Shown: positions 1 through 11,203, numbered from the stretch's first letter. The stretch is 60,000 bases of DNA from Cryptomeria japonica (GCF_030272615.1 NC_081406.1:239436422-239496421); one strand, 5' to 3'. Notes: generated from the sequence alone by a model not told the origin. Numbers and translations: made by a program.

Positions 1-130
1 CGGATCGAACTAGAAACCACTCAACCTACCGAGACCAAAAGGGTGATGGTAAATCATCCAAATAGCTAGTGTTGGCATCAATGACAAAACATCAATGCAA
101 CACATAATCAATTCCACCAAATGGCCAACA
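1..130 (-). repeat. A1 3' LTR, partial (cut by window edge)
   Basis: These 130 bases match the last 130 or so bases of the A1 LTR at 13670-13807, sharing the passages GTGTTGGCATCAATGA and AATTCCACCAAATGGC. The boundary is the terminal ACA at 130, directly followed by the polypurine tract (read on the minus strand). Confidence 0.92.
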
Positions 131-146
131 ATCTCCCCCTTTGGCA
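131..146 (-). other. A1 polypurine tract
   Basis: On the minus strand this reads TGCCAAAGGGGGAGAT and abuts the LTR start TGTTGGCC. It is the plus-strand primer site for reverse transcription. The same string sits at the same place in A2, D, E and C and, slightly changed, in B. Confidence 0.92.
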
Positions 147-483
147 TTGATGGCAACACTAAATGTGAAAAATATCTAAGTACCAAGAAATTCCAAACAA
201 GTCTCCCCCAATGGAAGACAACTAACAATCTCCCACATACAGCTCTGAAATAAAGAGTAAACCCCCCCTTTCTTTTTCTTTTTCACTTTATTTGTCTTTT
301 TCACATCAATATCACTTCCCCTTTGACATCAATTCTAGAAATTTGTCAGAAATATCAAAGCAAAAACATAAACCATTGAATTACAAAGCTGACTACTCCC
401 CCTAAGCAGTAGCATCCCACATCAGTGCCGAAATGAATAGTATCTCTAATAATACACATGAGACTGATGCTAAACTGCATCAA
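147..483 (-). other. A1 3' untranslated region
   Basis: This is non-coding sequence between the RNase H stop and the PPT. I see no ORF that resembles a known protein. A second pyrimidine-rich patch near 398 (ACTCCCCCTAAG) may be a decayed accessory PPT like those in A2, B and E. Confidence 0.6.
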
Positions 484-2270
484 TCAAGTCTCTACCGAAG
501 GGGCAGAAACTCCCAATCTATCTCTCAGGTACTCAAATGATTCCTTGGGAAAAGGTTTAGTGAACATATCTTCAATCTGCTCTTTAGTGTTCACATAAAC
601 CAGTATAAGTTCATTTGCTTCCACCTTTTCCCTCATAAAGTTATACTTGATAGATATGTGCTTTGTTTTAGAATGAAATACAAGATTCTTTAATATATCA
701 ATAGACACAGAGTTATCATAGTCATTAACTACCTGTGCATCACAATCCACCTTTATATCCTTCAACATTTGCTTCATCCATAAAGATTTTGTGCAGTTAG
801 TAACAGTAGCAACATAGTCAAGTTCAATAGTAGATATAGAAGTACATGATTCTTTCTTGTTGATCCATGAAATGAAATTCTTTCCAAGAAAGAAAGCTCC
901 ACCAAAAGTAATTTTCTAGTCATCAACATCTCTAGCCCAATCAACATTTGTATATGCACATAAAGTAAAGTTATCATCCTTAGGGTACCACAAGCCATAT
1001 TCTGATGTACCTTAGAAATATCTAAAAATCCTTTTCACTACCATCTCATGATTTTCTCCAGGATCACTCTAAAATTTTGAAACAATACAAATAACATTCA
1101 TAATGTCAAGCCTAGTCTAAGTCAAATAAAGAAGACCTCCAATCATACATTTGTATCTTGAAGGATTTATCTGTGCAGAAACATATTTTCTTGTTAATTT
1201 CTCACTTGTAACCATAGGAGCACTTACTATTTTAGAATCTCACATACCAAATGTATTCAACAATTTCTTAGCATATTTAGTTTTACAAATGAAAATACCT
1301 TATTCAGTCTGAGTAATCTGCAAACCTAAGAAAAATTTCATCTCATGAATCATAGACATCTCAAATTCTTTCTCCATATTCTTAGAAAATTCTATGCATA
1401 ACTTATCTTCACCTCCAAAAATAATGTCATTAATATATACTTCAATAATCAGTATATCATCATCAATGATCTTATAATATAAATTACTGTTAGCACTGCC
1501 CTTAGTAAAACCAGGCTTCAAAAGATATTTATCCAACCTTGCATACGAAGCTCTAGGTGCTTGTTTCAATCAATATAAAGATTTCCTTACTTTGCAAACC
1601 ATATATGTATCATCTGATATTTAAAAACCATCAAGTTGTTCAATATAAACTTCCTCATCAAGATCCCCATTCAAAAAACCACATTTAACATCCATCTGAT
1701 AAACCATGTAGTTTTTATAAGCAGCACATGCAAGAAATAAGTTTACAACTTCAATCTTAGCTACAGGTGCAAAATTCTCTCCATAATCAACTCCTTCCTT
1801 CTGAGAATTTCCTTTACAAACCAATCTAGCTTTATTCCTTATAACTTGACCACTCTCATTCAATTTATTCCTAAAAACCCATTTAGCTCCAATAACATTT
1901 TTATTTTTAGGCTAAGGAACCAAGGTCCATGTGTTATTTTTCTCAATCTGATCTAATTATTCTTCCATAGCTTTCAACCAATATTCATCTTTACATGCCT
2001 CAATTACTGATACCGGTTCAACTTGTGAAATTAAACATACCTTATTAGTGACCATTCTTCTTCTTGTCATCACTCCATTTCTCTTATCCTCAATGATGTG
2101 ATCGACTAAATGATTCAATCTCACATACCTAGGGGTCTTCTGACTTTCTGTTCCTCTTCCCTGTTCTTCAGTTACTATAGAATTCTCTAATACTACCAGA
2201 GTAACTGGTTCAACACTCTGTTTTGGTAAAGGTGCTACCAGTTTAGATAAAATCATTTCCACTATTGGTT
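484..2270 (-). pseudogene. A1 reverse transcriptase and RNase H region of copia polyprotein
   Basis: Read leftward from the IN-RT linker (about 2262-1957, with the motif GVMTRRR). RT begins near 1960-1860 (NKARLVCKG) and includes VYQMDVKCGFLNG at about 1700, LKQAPRASY at about 1560 and YINDIIFGG at about 1435. The last is the YVDD box, with a V-to-I and a D-to-N change. RNase H follows: the usual TDADWA is TNVDWA and TEAEY has become TIELDY, so active-site residues look altered. The C-terminus keeps KTKHISIKY and DMFTKPFP and ends at a stop at 484. At least ten in-frame stops interrupt the region. It would have copied element RNA into DNA within cytoplasmic particles. Confidence 0.92.
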
Positions 2271-2340
2271 CCTTCTCATAAACTCCAATTTGACTTTTGT
2301 TTAGCTCATCTACTTTGACATTAGCGCTCTCAACAAGTCT

Positions 2341-3357
2341 CTACAATCTTTTTTTATAACATCTATATGCTTTGCTTTCATTAGAATAACTAAGAAATAT
2401 GCCTACATCACATCTAGGATCAAATTTCCCAATGATATCATCTCTCCTGATATAACATTTACAACCAAAAATTCTGAAATACTTCACTGTAGGTGTATTG
2501 CCAAACCATAACTCATAAGGTGTCTTACCAGTTTCTCTTTTGATATGTACTCTGTTGAATGTATAAACCATTGTGTTTATAGCTTCTCTCCAGTATATAT
2601 GAGGTAGACTAGCTTCCATCATCATTCTTCTAGCAGCATCCAAGATAGTTATGTTCTTCCTTTCTAGAACTCCATTCTGTTGAGGTGTCTAGGGAGCATA
2701 AATTTGTCTTCTTATACCATGCTTCTCACAAAAGTTATTAATCTCACAGGATGTGAATTCTCCACCATGATCTAGCCTTAAACATTTAATCTTTAATCCT
2801 GTCTTAGTTTCCACTTTAGCCTTAAAGATTTTAAACTTTGCAAATGCTTCAAATTTTTCCTTAACAAAAGTAACCCACACAATTCTAGAATAATGATCAA
2901 TGATTAGCATGAAATATCTATCACCTTGAAAACTTTTAACTCTAGTAGGGCCACACAAATCAGTATGAATAAGATCAAGAACATCATTTCATTTATCTTG
3001 TATACTCCTAAAAGAGGTCCTGACTTGTTTACCCATTTAACACTCTTTACATACCGGATTATAGGGCTTCATAATAGGTATATCCCTAACTACCTTAGTT
3101 GAACTGATCTTCACAATGCAATCAAAATTCATATGACACAACCTTTTATGCCATAGCCAACTCTCATCAATCTGTGTGATCAAACATGTCTTCTAACCAG
3201 AATTCAAATGAAATATATTACCTTTTATTTGTGTACTGGTTGTAATCTCCAAACTAGATCTGGTAATGATTTTGCATTTTCCATCCTTGAACTGCAATTG
3301 AAATCCCTTATCTTACAATTTTCCTACACTCAAAAGATTATGCCTTAAACCTTCTAG
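2341..3357 (-). pseudogene. A1 integrase and end of protease region (copia)
   Basis: The piece starts at the G insertion with the end of the protease region (LRHNLLSVGKL). The zinc-binding N-terminus follows at 3180-3000 (WLWHKRLCHMNF, then CKEC). The catalytic core spans about 2970-2640: the first Asp in HTDLCGP, the second in LRLDHGGEF and the Glu in NGVLERKN are all present, so the DDE triad survives. Stops interrupt the reading frame, for example just before TPQQNG. The C-terminal part (2643-2341) has TPYELWFG and FRIFGCKCY. Integrase inserts the cDNA into nuclear DNA with a 5-bp stagger. Confidence 0.92.
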
Positions 3358-3362
3358 ATAAT
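3358..3362. repeat. Target site duplication of G, left copy (ATAAT)
   Basis: ATAAT directly precedes the LTR start TGTAGC and is repeated exactly at 11199-11203 after the LTR end TTTACA. A1's protease-region reading frame resumes across the gap. Confidence 0.96.
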
Positions 3363-3533
3363 TGTAGCATCCTAAAATTGCGACACTTGCAATTTCAACC
3401 ACATTTGGGTCTTCATGATGGCGATGCAACACAGAACCTGAATGGAGACCCCAAAACTTGTTCATGGCATCAAAAACTGCATTTTTCAGTACCTTGGCCT
3501 GATCCTCCTTGCACCCTGCTGTCCCGGGAGGTG

Positions 3534-3622
3534 GGACCATGGCACCCAGTGCCCTGGTCCTTCAAGACTAGGGCGCCTAGTGCCCTGGTCCCCCAGGACA
3601 ATGGCGCCCAGCACCCTGGTCC
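3534..3622 (+). repeat. Three 31-bp palindromic units in G 5' LTR
   Basis: Units begin at 3534, 3565 and 3596, an exact 31-bp period, and each ends in TGGTCC. Unit 1 folds as GGACCA, a T/C mismatch, GGCAC paired with GTGCC, and TGGTCC, with a CCA loop. The region is GC-rich in an otherwise AT-rich element. The counterpart in the 3' LTR is 10114-10202. Confidence 0.9.
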
Positions 3623-3745
3623 CTGGCCCTATTTTGGGCCCGGTCTCTTATGGGGCTTCAGGTCTTTTAGTTTGCAAATTGGAAAATAAGGTTGCTATGT
3701 CAGCCCAAGGTCAGAAAAATCAGTCTTTCAACCCTAATTGGCAAG

Positions 3746-3753
3746 TATATAAA
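3746..3753 (+). promoter_or_regulatory. G LTR TATA box (TATATAAA)
   Basis: TATATAAA lies about 380 bp into the LTR, and the same string is at 10326-10333 in the 3' LTR. H has TATATAAG at a comparable place. It is probably the core promoter for element RNA. Confidence 0.7.
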
Positions 3754-4603
3754 CTACATTTCCTCTCCCATTTTGAGGAGGGAGAACATATGTGTGCAAG
3801 ACGCGGAAACGATATTCAAACATTCAAGCATTCCTTCAAGCAATTGAGCATTCTAAATCTCCATTCAAGGCTAAGTGTTGCATTCAAGACAAGGATTCAA
3901 CCATTGAAGAGGAGATCACATACAACATACAACATACAACAACATTTACACCTTCACATCTAAGAATACAAACATTCTTACAACAAGGTATCAGTACTTG
4001 CTTACATTACAATCATTTACAGCATTCTCATTTCTTGGTTAATTCATAAACCAGGGTTTGACCTAAGGGAAAACCCCTAATCCCTAACTCCCCAATCGTC
4101 CTCTCTTTTCTGTGTGTAGGTTGCAGGTACATGGCTGTAATTGAAGATCTGAAATCCTTGTGCAGAGACGAACAGATCCCCCTTCATTTCGCAGATTTTT
4201 CGGAGAACCGTGTGCACACCGGGCGCCATCGTCCCGTCAACTTTCACTCAAATTTGTAGAACAACATCATCTCGACATTTTACGACTAATTCCAGGTCCG
4301 CAGCTTCATCCTATATTCCTATCTCTATTTATAAGCGAATCTTTCTCACTTTACATGCATTCCTAGCTCAATCCTTCTATCTACATTCTTTACAAAAGAG
4401 GGTAGCTTTGTTGTCTTAACCCTTGAAACTCATTTAGAATCAAATCTTGCATTGTGTGGGATTGGATCTTGTGGGTTTCAACCCCTCTTTTGAATGTAAA
4501 GTCTCTCCTAAGTGAAAACCGTCAACCCTAGTGACCTCCTTTCTCCCTCCTTGGAGTGGTGGGGGGAACACTTAGGGTTCGATCGCGATTTTCCGCTTTA
4601 CAT

Positions 4604-4623
4604 TTTGGTGAACCCGACGTGAA
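4604..4623 (+). other. G primer binding site region
   Basis: Directly after the LTR end ACA comes TTTTGGTGAACCCGACGTG, the usual position for a tRNA primer site. H has the related TTTTGGCGAACCGGACTCC. I cannot assign the tRNA from memory. Confidence 0.7.
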
Positions 4624-5872
4624 CATCCTTTCTAATTATTCATGGTTAGATCTGAAAAATTGGCTTCCTTGATTACATTTCCATGTTTGATATTTTGCAA
4701 AGTTTAGAGGTTAATTGCATAAAAACCCTAAATTTTCTTTTTACTAATTGAGCTTGTGAAAGGTTTAATCATTAATGCTTGTTTCAAATCTACTCTTCTA
4801 TTGCAAATTATCAATTCATATTTGTGCTTTAATTATGAAAATTACGTGGTTAAGTGTCAAAAGCCTAGTTTTTAAACCCTCTTGATTCTACCTTTGATCG
4901 ACAATTTCACCGATCAAAACATCTCCAAATCAGCTGTAACTTTGGATTCCGCAATAAAATCATAATATCTTTCATCCCTGAAAATTTTTAAAAAAAATTG
5001 CGAGGACCGTGTGCACCCCGAGTGCCATTGTCCCCGACATTTTTTCCGAAATTTCGGGAGCTAGATCTTACTATATTTTTCTGCTAAAATCCAGAATCTT
5101 GGCTGATTTCATCAATTCTAACACTTTCAAAATTAAAGTCAAAGTTGGTCTAGTGATTGCTTGGATTAAGGCTTCTAATCATTCAAAAATTGTTGAAATT
5201 GAAATTTTATGTCAAAATTGTGTCTTTACTGTCCTAAATCTGAAAAGTGTGTCGACATTCATTCAAAATTTCAATGCTTTATTCAAATTCTTGCAATTTG
5301 TGACTTTTGAAATTAAGTGTTTAATTACACCAACTTTGATTTCCACTTTCAAAATTGAATTTTGCATGAAATTGAGTCAACTTTTAAAATTCAAAACTTG
5401 CATTGCTTTTGGTATTCCCTCTAAAATCATAAAATTCAAAATTTCTGTTTCCATCTCTTTTTCAAAATTCAAATTTTGCATTTTTCAACAATCTTGGTAG
5501 GGTTCAGTTTTGAGATTGCAACTTTAATTTGGCCTATCTACAGATCATAAAATCACTCAATTTTTTCAGATTAGCTTTAAAATCATCATAACTTTCATCC
5601 CTGAAAATTTCGAAAAAAGTTGCGAGGACCGTGTGCACTCCATTTGCCACGGTCCCTGACATTTTTTCTGAAATTTCAGGAGATTGTCGTGATTGCATTT
5701 AACAGCTTAAATCTAGGAGATTGGCTGATTTTATTGAAATTTGTTACCTCTAAATTCAAAATCTTCTCTCTCTCTCTAGTGCATGAGTTTACAACAATAA
5801 GCCCTACTTACACTATTCCCGTTAGACGAAGCATTAGAATTAAGTCTTTCCAAGGTTTAATTACTGAGGAGA
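4624..5872 (+). other. G leader, non-coding, with two copies of an LTR-derived motif
   Basis: AT-rich leader of about 1.2 kb without a convincing gene. A block of about 100 bp occurs twice, at 4958-5061 and 5580-5682: CTTTCATCCCTGAAAATTT, then GCGAGGACCGTGTGCAC, a variable part and GACATTTTTTC. The central part also occurs once in each LTR (4185-4262 and 10781-10855). Long open frames here have low-complexity F/K/S-rich translations and I do not call them genes. Confidence 0.65.
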
Positions 5873-8237
5873 TGGAACCTAATTTGCATAGCCTTTTTAA
5901 CAAGGACACGGGTAATTCCTCTAATCCTCCTAATGATGAAGAAGCTCTCCATGAGGTTTCTATAGAACAACTTTCAAAATTGGATAACCAATTTGATGAT
6001 TTTCAGCAATGGATGTCTCAAGAATACCCCGATAGTCAAGCTCTTTCATTAATTGAGGTCTAAAACGTATGGTTCAAAGTGATAAGAATGGAATTGATAT
6101 TTTGCGTGGTATTGCACACATTGTGGATTCGAATGTGATGCCTATGAAGAGTTGTGCCGAAACTTTATGTTATACACAACCTCCCACTCAAGTCAATCAT
6201 TCTATTCCGTTGACAACTTCTATTGCTAGCATACCTACCTTTACATCAAACATAATGAATACTTCTATACGAGACATTCTGCCTATGATCACCAGTCATG
6301 GGGGCAATCCTTCCTCTTCAATCAACCCTCTTCCTTCATTCAATCCGACTTCTTCATTCATTCCTTCAATAAGTGTTCCTATTATATCTCCACAAATGAA
6401 CATGACGCAAGGGGACAATTCATTTAACCATTCCATTCCTCCTTGTAGTGCTCCTCTTTTCCAATCATCTCCTATGACTAACTATCATAGTGTCCCGCCA
6501 CCTTATTCTCAATCAATACCTTCTTTCAATAACATAATACCTCCATCACAATCTAACACGTCTAATATGAACTCTTTGACTGAAGCGACCATTAACAATC
6601 TTGCACAAACTCTCTCTTCTTTAGAGCAACAAATTGCCTCTATGAATCAATCTAAGTTTAGTGTGCCCACATTTGATGTTGCGAGCCCACTTTCTCTTGA
6701 CATTGTTCGAGCTATTCCCCCTAAGCATGTTGAAATCCCGCATTTGGAGCTTTATAATGGTAAAGGTGATCCTCTAACACATGTTAAGACTTTTCAAACA
6801 ATATGTACCGATTTTGCTTATGACCAAAGGTTGCTTGCAAAACTGTTTACTAGGACATTAAGAGATAAAGCCCTACAATGGTATTGCTCATTGCCTTCTT
6901 ATTCTATTACTTCTTTCGAACAACTTGCAAATGCTTTTATTCAACAATTTCAAAACAATATAAGTCCTAAAGTTACTTTGATTGATTTAATGCATTGTAA
7001 ACAAGGTGTTAAAGAAAAAGTGACTGATTTCATTGGTAGATATAAGCATTTGTGTGCTCAAATCTCTTTTCCAGTGCCTGACAATGATATTCAAAGAATC
7101 TTTATTTCTAATTTATAAAAAGATATTAGAGAAAAACTCATATTTTCTGAGTTTACTTCTTTCCAACAGTTGTGTGCAACTCTTCACAATTATCAACTGA
7201 CTGTGAGTCAAATGGAACAAGCAAATCCTATGGCTCCGAGTGATAAGGGTGATAGTAGTCAACAACCATTTGGGAAGTTTAAACTGAATAGAGAGTCCAT
7301 TATGTTCAATGAAAACATCATCAACAACAATGTGAATGTAGCATCAGGTGTGCCTCCTATTTCTAAGTTTTTCAAGAAAGAAAGAAAGTTTACTCCTTTG
7401 CATGAATCATTGCATAGTATTATGAATAAGTTATTGGAACAAAATCTGCTTACTCTCCCTCCTATAAAGCAAATAGATCCTGCAAAGATTAATTCACCCT
7501 ATTTTGATAACAAATCTTTTTGTCAATTTCATCGTCAACCTGGGCATGATACTGAAAAATGTTTTGCTTTAAAGGGTAAAATTCAAGACTTGATTGATAA
7601 TAATACTATCTCTATTTCTGGTGTGAATGATAAAGGCCACACATCTGTAACTCCTCCTAACCAAAATCTTAAGATTTTTACTGATCCATTACCTTCTCAT
7701 ACCTCTAATGTGATTGAGACTAATGATTCCTCTTTCTCATCTGATGGTCTTGTGTCTATGACTCCGAATGTGATTAACTTTGTAGAGCAGCAAGAAAACC
7801 CTAAAGAACCTTCCATCACATTTGATTCTAGTGAAACTATTAGGGCACCTGATGGTCCTTTATACATAGTTGCAAAAGTCAAGAATACATCGTGCCGTGG
7901 AGTGCTTATTGATTCTTCTTGCATGGTTAATGTTATTACTGAAGAATTTCTCTTTACTTTACAATTGAATCAAGTGATCTATGACAAAACAGATGTGATT
8001 GTGAAATTATTTGATGCATTTTCTTCTCCTGCAATTGGTTCTATTACATTACCTATTGAAGTCCATAACAGATCCCTTGATGTGAACTTTGCTATTATTC
8101 CTTCATCCGAACAATTTCGTGTGAAGCTTGGCTATCCTTGGCTATCTTCCATGAAAGCTATTGCTTCTCCTATTCACAAGTGTTTGAAATTTCCCCATAA
8201 TGGTGAAGTTGTTACTGTCAATCATAGTCTCTTTTAA
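5873..8237 (+). pseudogene. G gag and aspartic protease (Ty3/gypsy, Tat-like), broken frame
   Basis: An N-terminal stretch starting MEPNLHSLF (5873-6063) is one frame off from the main part at 6069-8237, so there is a frameshift near 6060. The main part has a Pro/Ser/Asn-rich N-terminus, then the capsid-like gag core (about 6740-7200; LYNGKGDPLTHVKTF, ALQWYCSLP). It reads through a TAA at 7116 in the same frame. A Cys/His motif (FCQFHRQPGHDTEKC, about 7520) follows, then the protease at 7850-8200. The active site reads LIDSSC where Asp-Ser/Thr/Gly-Gly is expected, so it is probably inactive; LGYPWL follows downstream. Gag would build the particle and protease would mature it. Confidence 0.85.
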
Positions 8238-9200
8238 CCAGCTGAAAGAACTTCTAGTGTTCCTATTGATTAATTTTGGCCTAAACAATTCCAATCTCTT
8301 CCACCGCGAAGTGATCATCTTTTCAAATCTTATCAAAAGTGGAAAACAGATATGATCCTATCTCTAAGTGAACCTAGAACACCCAAACTTGATATTCCTA
8401 TCATTCTTGAGAAGGAAGTTCTTCCTTTGAAAGATAAAACTAATGTCTTTCCTTAAGAAGATTCCCAACCCATTCCTATGGATGTGATTATGTCTATGTC
8501 TAAAAGCAGACCTATACCTCCTCGTCATGATGGACTTGGTCTCCTTCCTAAACCAAATATTCCTCCTTTATACGGAGCAGTTCCTCCTCCTTCCTCTTAT
8601 GGAGAGAAGAGACCTTCCTCTTCTCCTATTATCCAGCCTAAGAGACCACAACCTAAACACCCAAGTGATAAGGATAAGAACATTCATCATCCTCAATCTT
8701 CTCCACTTCCTACTAAGACTAGACAAAATCGTTCTGCACGTGAACGCCGACGAAAGCGTCATCTTAGAGCTCAAGCAGCTGCTTCTCAAACTTTGCAATC
8801 CCCAAAAACACCTTCAACAAGCATTATTCCATTTTCTCCAAAATCTCCTAAACATAAGATGCATGATGGTTTTGATCCTGTGCGAGTTAAAGATCCTATT
8901 TTTATAAATCTTGATGGTGATATAGATGAAAATGTTATTCATGATGAAAATGTTACTTCTCTTGCTTCTGATAGTGAATATGAATATGTTGATGTTGATA
9001 ACCATTTATCTAACGAATTTTCTAAAGCACTTATCCTAGCTCCTAGACAAGAACAACGTGGCTTGGAACATGAACATAGCCCTTGTTTGGATCTTGTGAT
9101 AGCTCCATCTGTTGTGTTGAATGTTCCTCCTCTAGCGTATTTCCTGCCTTCCCGAAATATTGATCAGCAAGATCGGGGGGTGGATGATGTGCTAGACTAG
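8238..9200 (+). pseudogene. G post-protease linker region, Pro-rich and basic, no RT
   Basis: It continues the gag-PR frame after TAA at 8235, with further stops near 8271 and 8455, then stays open from MDVIMSMSKSRP (8478) to TAG at 9200. It is rich in Pro and Ser, with a strongly basic patch (RSARERRRKRHLRAQ, about 8730-8780) that resembles a nuclear localisation signal, and an acidic segment after it. In complete Tat-like elements this position is the linker before RT; here no RT follows. It may be the remnant of that linker or a novel C-terminal extension. I recognise no domain. Confidence 0.6.
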
Positions 9201-9928
9201 TTTCATTAGCATAGCAGAATCTCTCCTCCTCTCTTGTGTTACTTCTTCTATGTGTTATTCTCATTCTTCTATTTTTTGTCCTTAGTGTTGTCTACTTGAG
9301 GATGATGCAAAGCATTGAGATCTCTTTTGGTCTCTCTCATGTTGACTCAAAAGACACGTGTTCCCTTCTTCTAGGTGACCTTCCTTGATTGGGGAATGAA
9401 GAACAATTATGCATACATACATATGATATACATGAATTATCATACAACATACTGACCCCGAGGAAAGCGAAGTCACCTCGTGCTTTGTGTTTTGTGTCTA
9501 TTATCCTTGGGTTTATCTCACACTTGGGGGCTAAATCTTTGTGATAACGTGCTCCTTTCCTTTCTCATTTCTTATGTGTATCACTACCTTAAAGCAATCA
9601 CCCCCGTTGAGGCATGTGCGATCGCTTTAACGTAGGGGGGTATACACCCCATCTATCCCTTCAGGATACTTGAAAATTTCTTGGCGAACTTAGCTTTGCC
9701 TTGAAAATTTTTGGTATTTTTCTTGCATGACTCATAGTGAGGGAACCTTACTACTGATAGTCATGGTTCTCCCTCGTGATCTTCCCTTTTACTTTGTCAA
9801 TTGAAGTCGTAAGATCCTTAGTCCACTGGGGGTTTGGTGTGTCTTGCCTCCTTGACGCGATGAAAGTCTTTCAATGTTGTTTCCTTGTACTTTACCGAAA
9901 GTATGAGCGTACGCTTATACTCCCGCTA
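9201..9928 (+). other. G 3' untranslated region
   Basis: About 730 bp of non-coding sequence. ACTTGGGGGCTAAAT at 9523 resembles the true PPT (GTGGGGGCTAAA) and may be an accessory copy. No integrase or RT motif is seen in any frame. Confidence 0.65.
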
Positions 9929-9942
9929 AAGTGGGGGCTAAA
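9929..9942 (+). other. G polypurine tract
   Basis: AAGTGGGGGCTAAA directly precedes the 3' LTR start TGTAGCG. Confidence 0.85.
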
Positions 9943-11198
9943 TGTAGCGTCCTAAAATTGTGACACTTGCAATTTCGACCGCATTTGGGTCTTCACGATG
10001 GCGATGCAACACGGAACCTGAATGGAGACCCCGAAACCTGTTCATGGCATCAAAAACTACATTTTTCAGTACCCTGGCCTGATCCTCCTTGCACCCTGCT
10101 GTCCCGGGAGGTGGGACCATGGTGCCTAGCACCCTGGTCCTTTAGGACTAGAGTGCCTAGAGCCCTGGTCCCCTAGGACCATGGCACCCAGCGCCCTGGT
10201 CCCTGGCCCTATTTTGGGCCCGATCTCTTATGGGGCTTCGGATCTTTTAGTTTGCAAATTGGAAAATAAGGTTGCTATGTCGGCCCAAGGTCAGAAAAAT
10301 CAGTATTTCAACCCTAATTGGCAAGTATATAAACTACATTTCCTCTCCCATTTTGAGGAGGGATAACATATGTGTGCAAGACGCGGAAATGATATTCAAA
10401 CATTCAAGCATTCAAGCATTCAAGCATTCCTTCAAGCAATTGAGCATTCTAAATCTCCATTCAAGGCTAAGTGTTGCATTCAAGACAAGGATTCAACCAT
10501 TGAAGAGGAGATCACATACAACATACAACATACAACAACATTTACACCTTCGCATGTAAGAATACAAACATTCTTACAACAAGGTATCAGTACTTGCTTA
10601 CATTACAATCATTTACAGCATTCTCATTTCTTGGTTAATTCATAAACCAGGGTTTGACCTAAGGGAAAACCCCTAATCCCTAACCCCCCAATCATCCTCT
10701 CTTTTTTGTGTGTAGGTTGCAGGTACGCAGTTGTAATTGAAGATCTGGAATCCTTGTGCAGAGACGAACATATCCCCCTTTGTTTCGCGGATTTTTTGGA
10801 GGACCGTGTGCACGCCGGGCGCCATCGTCCTGTCAAATTTCGTTGAAATTTGTAGGACAGCATCGTCTCGACATTTTATTGCTAATTCCAGGTCCACAGC
10901 TTCATCCTATATTCCTATCTCTATTTATAAGTGAATCTTTCTCACTTTACATGCATTCCTAGCTCAATCCTTCTATCTACATTCTTTACAAAAGAGGGTA
11001 GCCTTGTTGTCTTAACCCTTGAAACTCATTTAGAATCCAATCTTGCATTGTGTGAGATTGGATCTTGTGGGTTTCAACCCCTCTTTTGAATCTAAAGTCT
11101 CTCCTAAGTGAAAACCGTCAACCCTAGTGACCTCCTTTCTCCCTCCTTGGAGTGGTGGGGGGAACACTTAGGGTTCGATCGCGATTTTCCACTTTACA
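9943..11198 (+). repeat. G 3' LTR (1256 bp)
   Basis: It starts TGTAGCGTCC, ends CACTTTACA and is followed by the ATAAT duplication. It aligns with the 5' LTR with scattered substitutions. ATTCAAGC is repeated two extra times near 10405. The 31-bp palindromic units are at 10114-10202 and the TATA box at 10326-10333. Confidence 0.95.
10114..10202 (+). repeat. Three 31-bp palindromic units in G 3' LTR
   Basis: Units begin at 10114, 10145 and 10176. Unit 1 has GGTGC paired with GCACC where the 5' LTR has GGCAC paired with GTGCC. Both arms changed and pairing is preserved. Confidence 0.9.
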
Positions 11199-11203
11199 AT
11201 AAT

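Larger units (their letters stand above)
3363..4602 (+). repeat. G 5' LTR (1240 bp)
   Basis: It starts TGTAGCATCC and ends GCTTTACA, and aligns end to end with 9943-11198. Inside are three 31-bp palindromic units (3534-3622), a TATA box (3746) and one copy of a motif repeated in the leader (4185-4262). The 16-bp length difference from the 3' LTR is accounted for by two missing copies of the 8-mer ATTCAAGC near 3830. Confidence 0.95.
3363..11198 (+). mobile_element. Element G: pol-less Ty3/gypsy LTR retrotransposon (gag-protease only)
   Basis: This is a complete 7.8-kb element with LTRs at 3363-4602 and 9943-11198, primer site, leader, one gag-PR-linker frame (about 5873-9200), 3' UTR, PPT and a perfect ATAAT duplication. 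The gag and the Cys/His motif FCQFHRQPGHDTEKC resemble the Tat/Ogre-like gypsy lineage. No RT, RNase H or integrase motif appears on either strand between 8238 and 9942, so G must have used enzymes from a relative. It is the innermost layer of F > A1 > G. Confidence 0.93.

Noticed and set aside
3534-3622. CRISPR-like array (regular 31-bp period)
   Set aside because: Only three adjacent palindromic units without spacers, inside a plant LTR, copied in the other LTR.
3442-3963. 173-codon ORF inside the G 5' LTR, partly repeated in the 3' LTR
   Set aside because: It spans the palindromic repeats and the TATA box and shifts frame between the two LTR copies, so it is not a gene.
5009-5500. 163-codon Phe/Lys/Ser-rich ORF in the G leader
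   Set aside because: Low-complexity translation of AT-rich DNA, not conserved in H, and without domain features.
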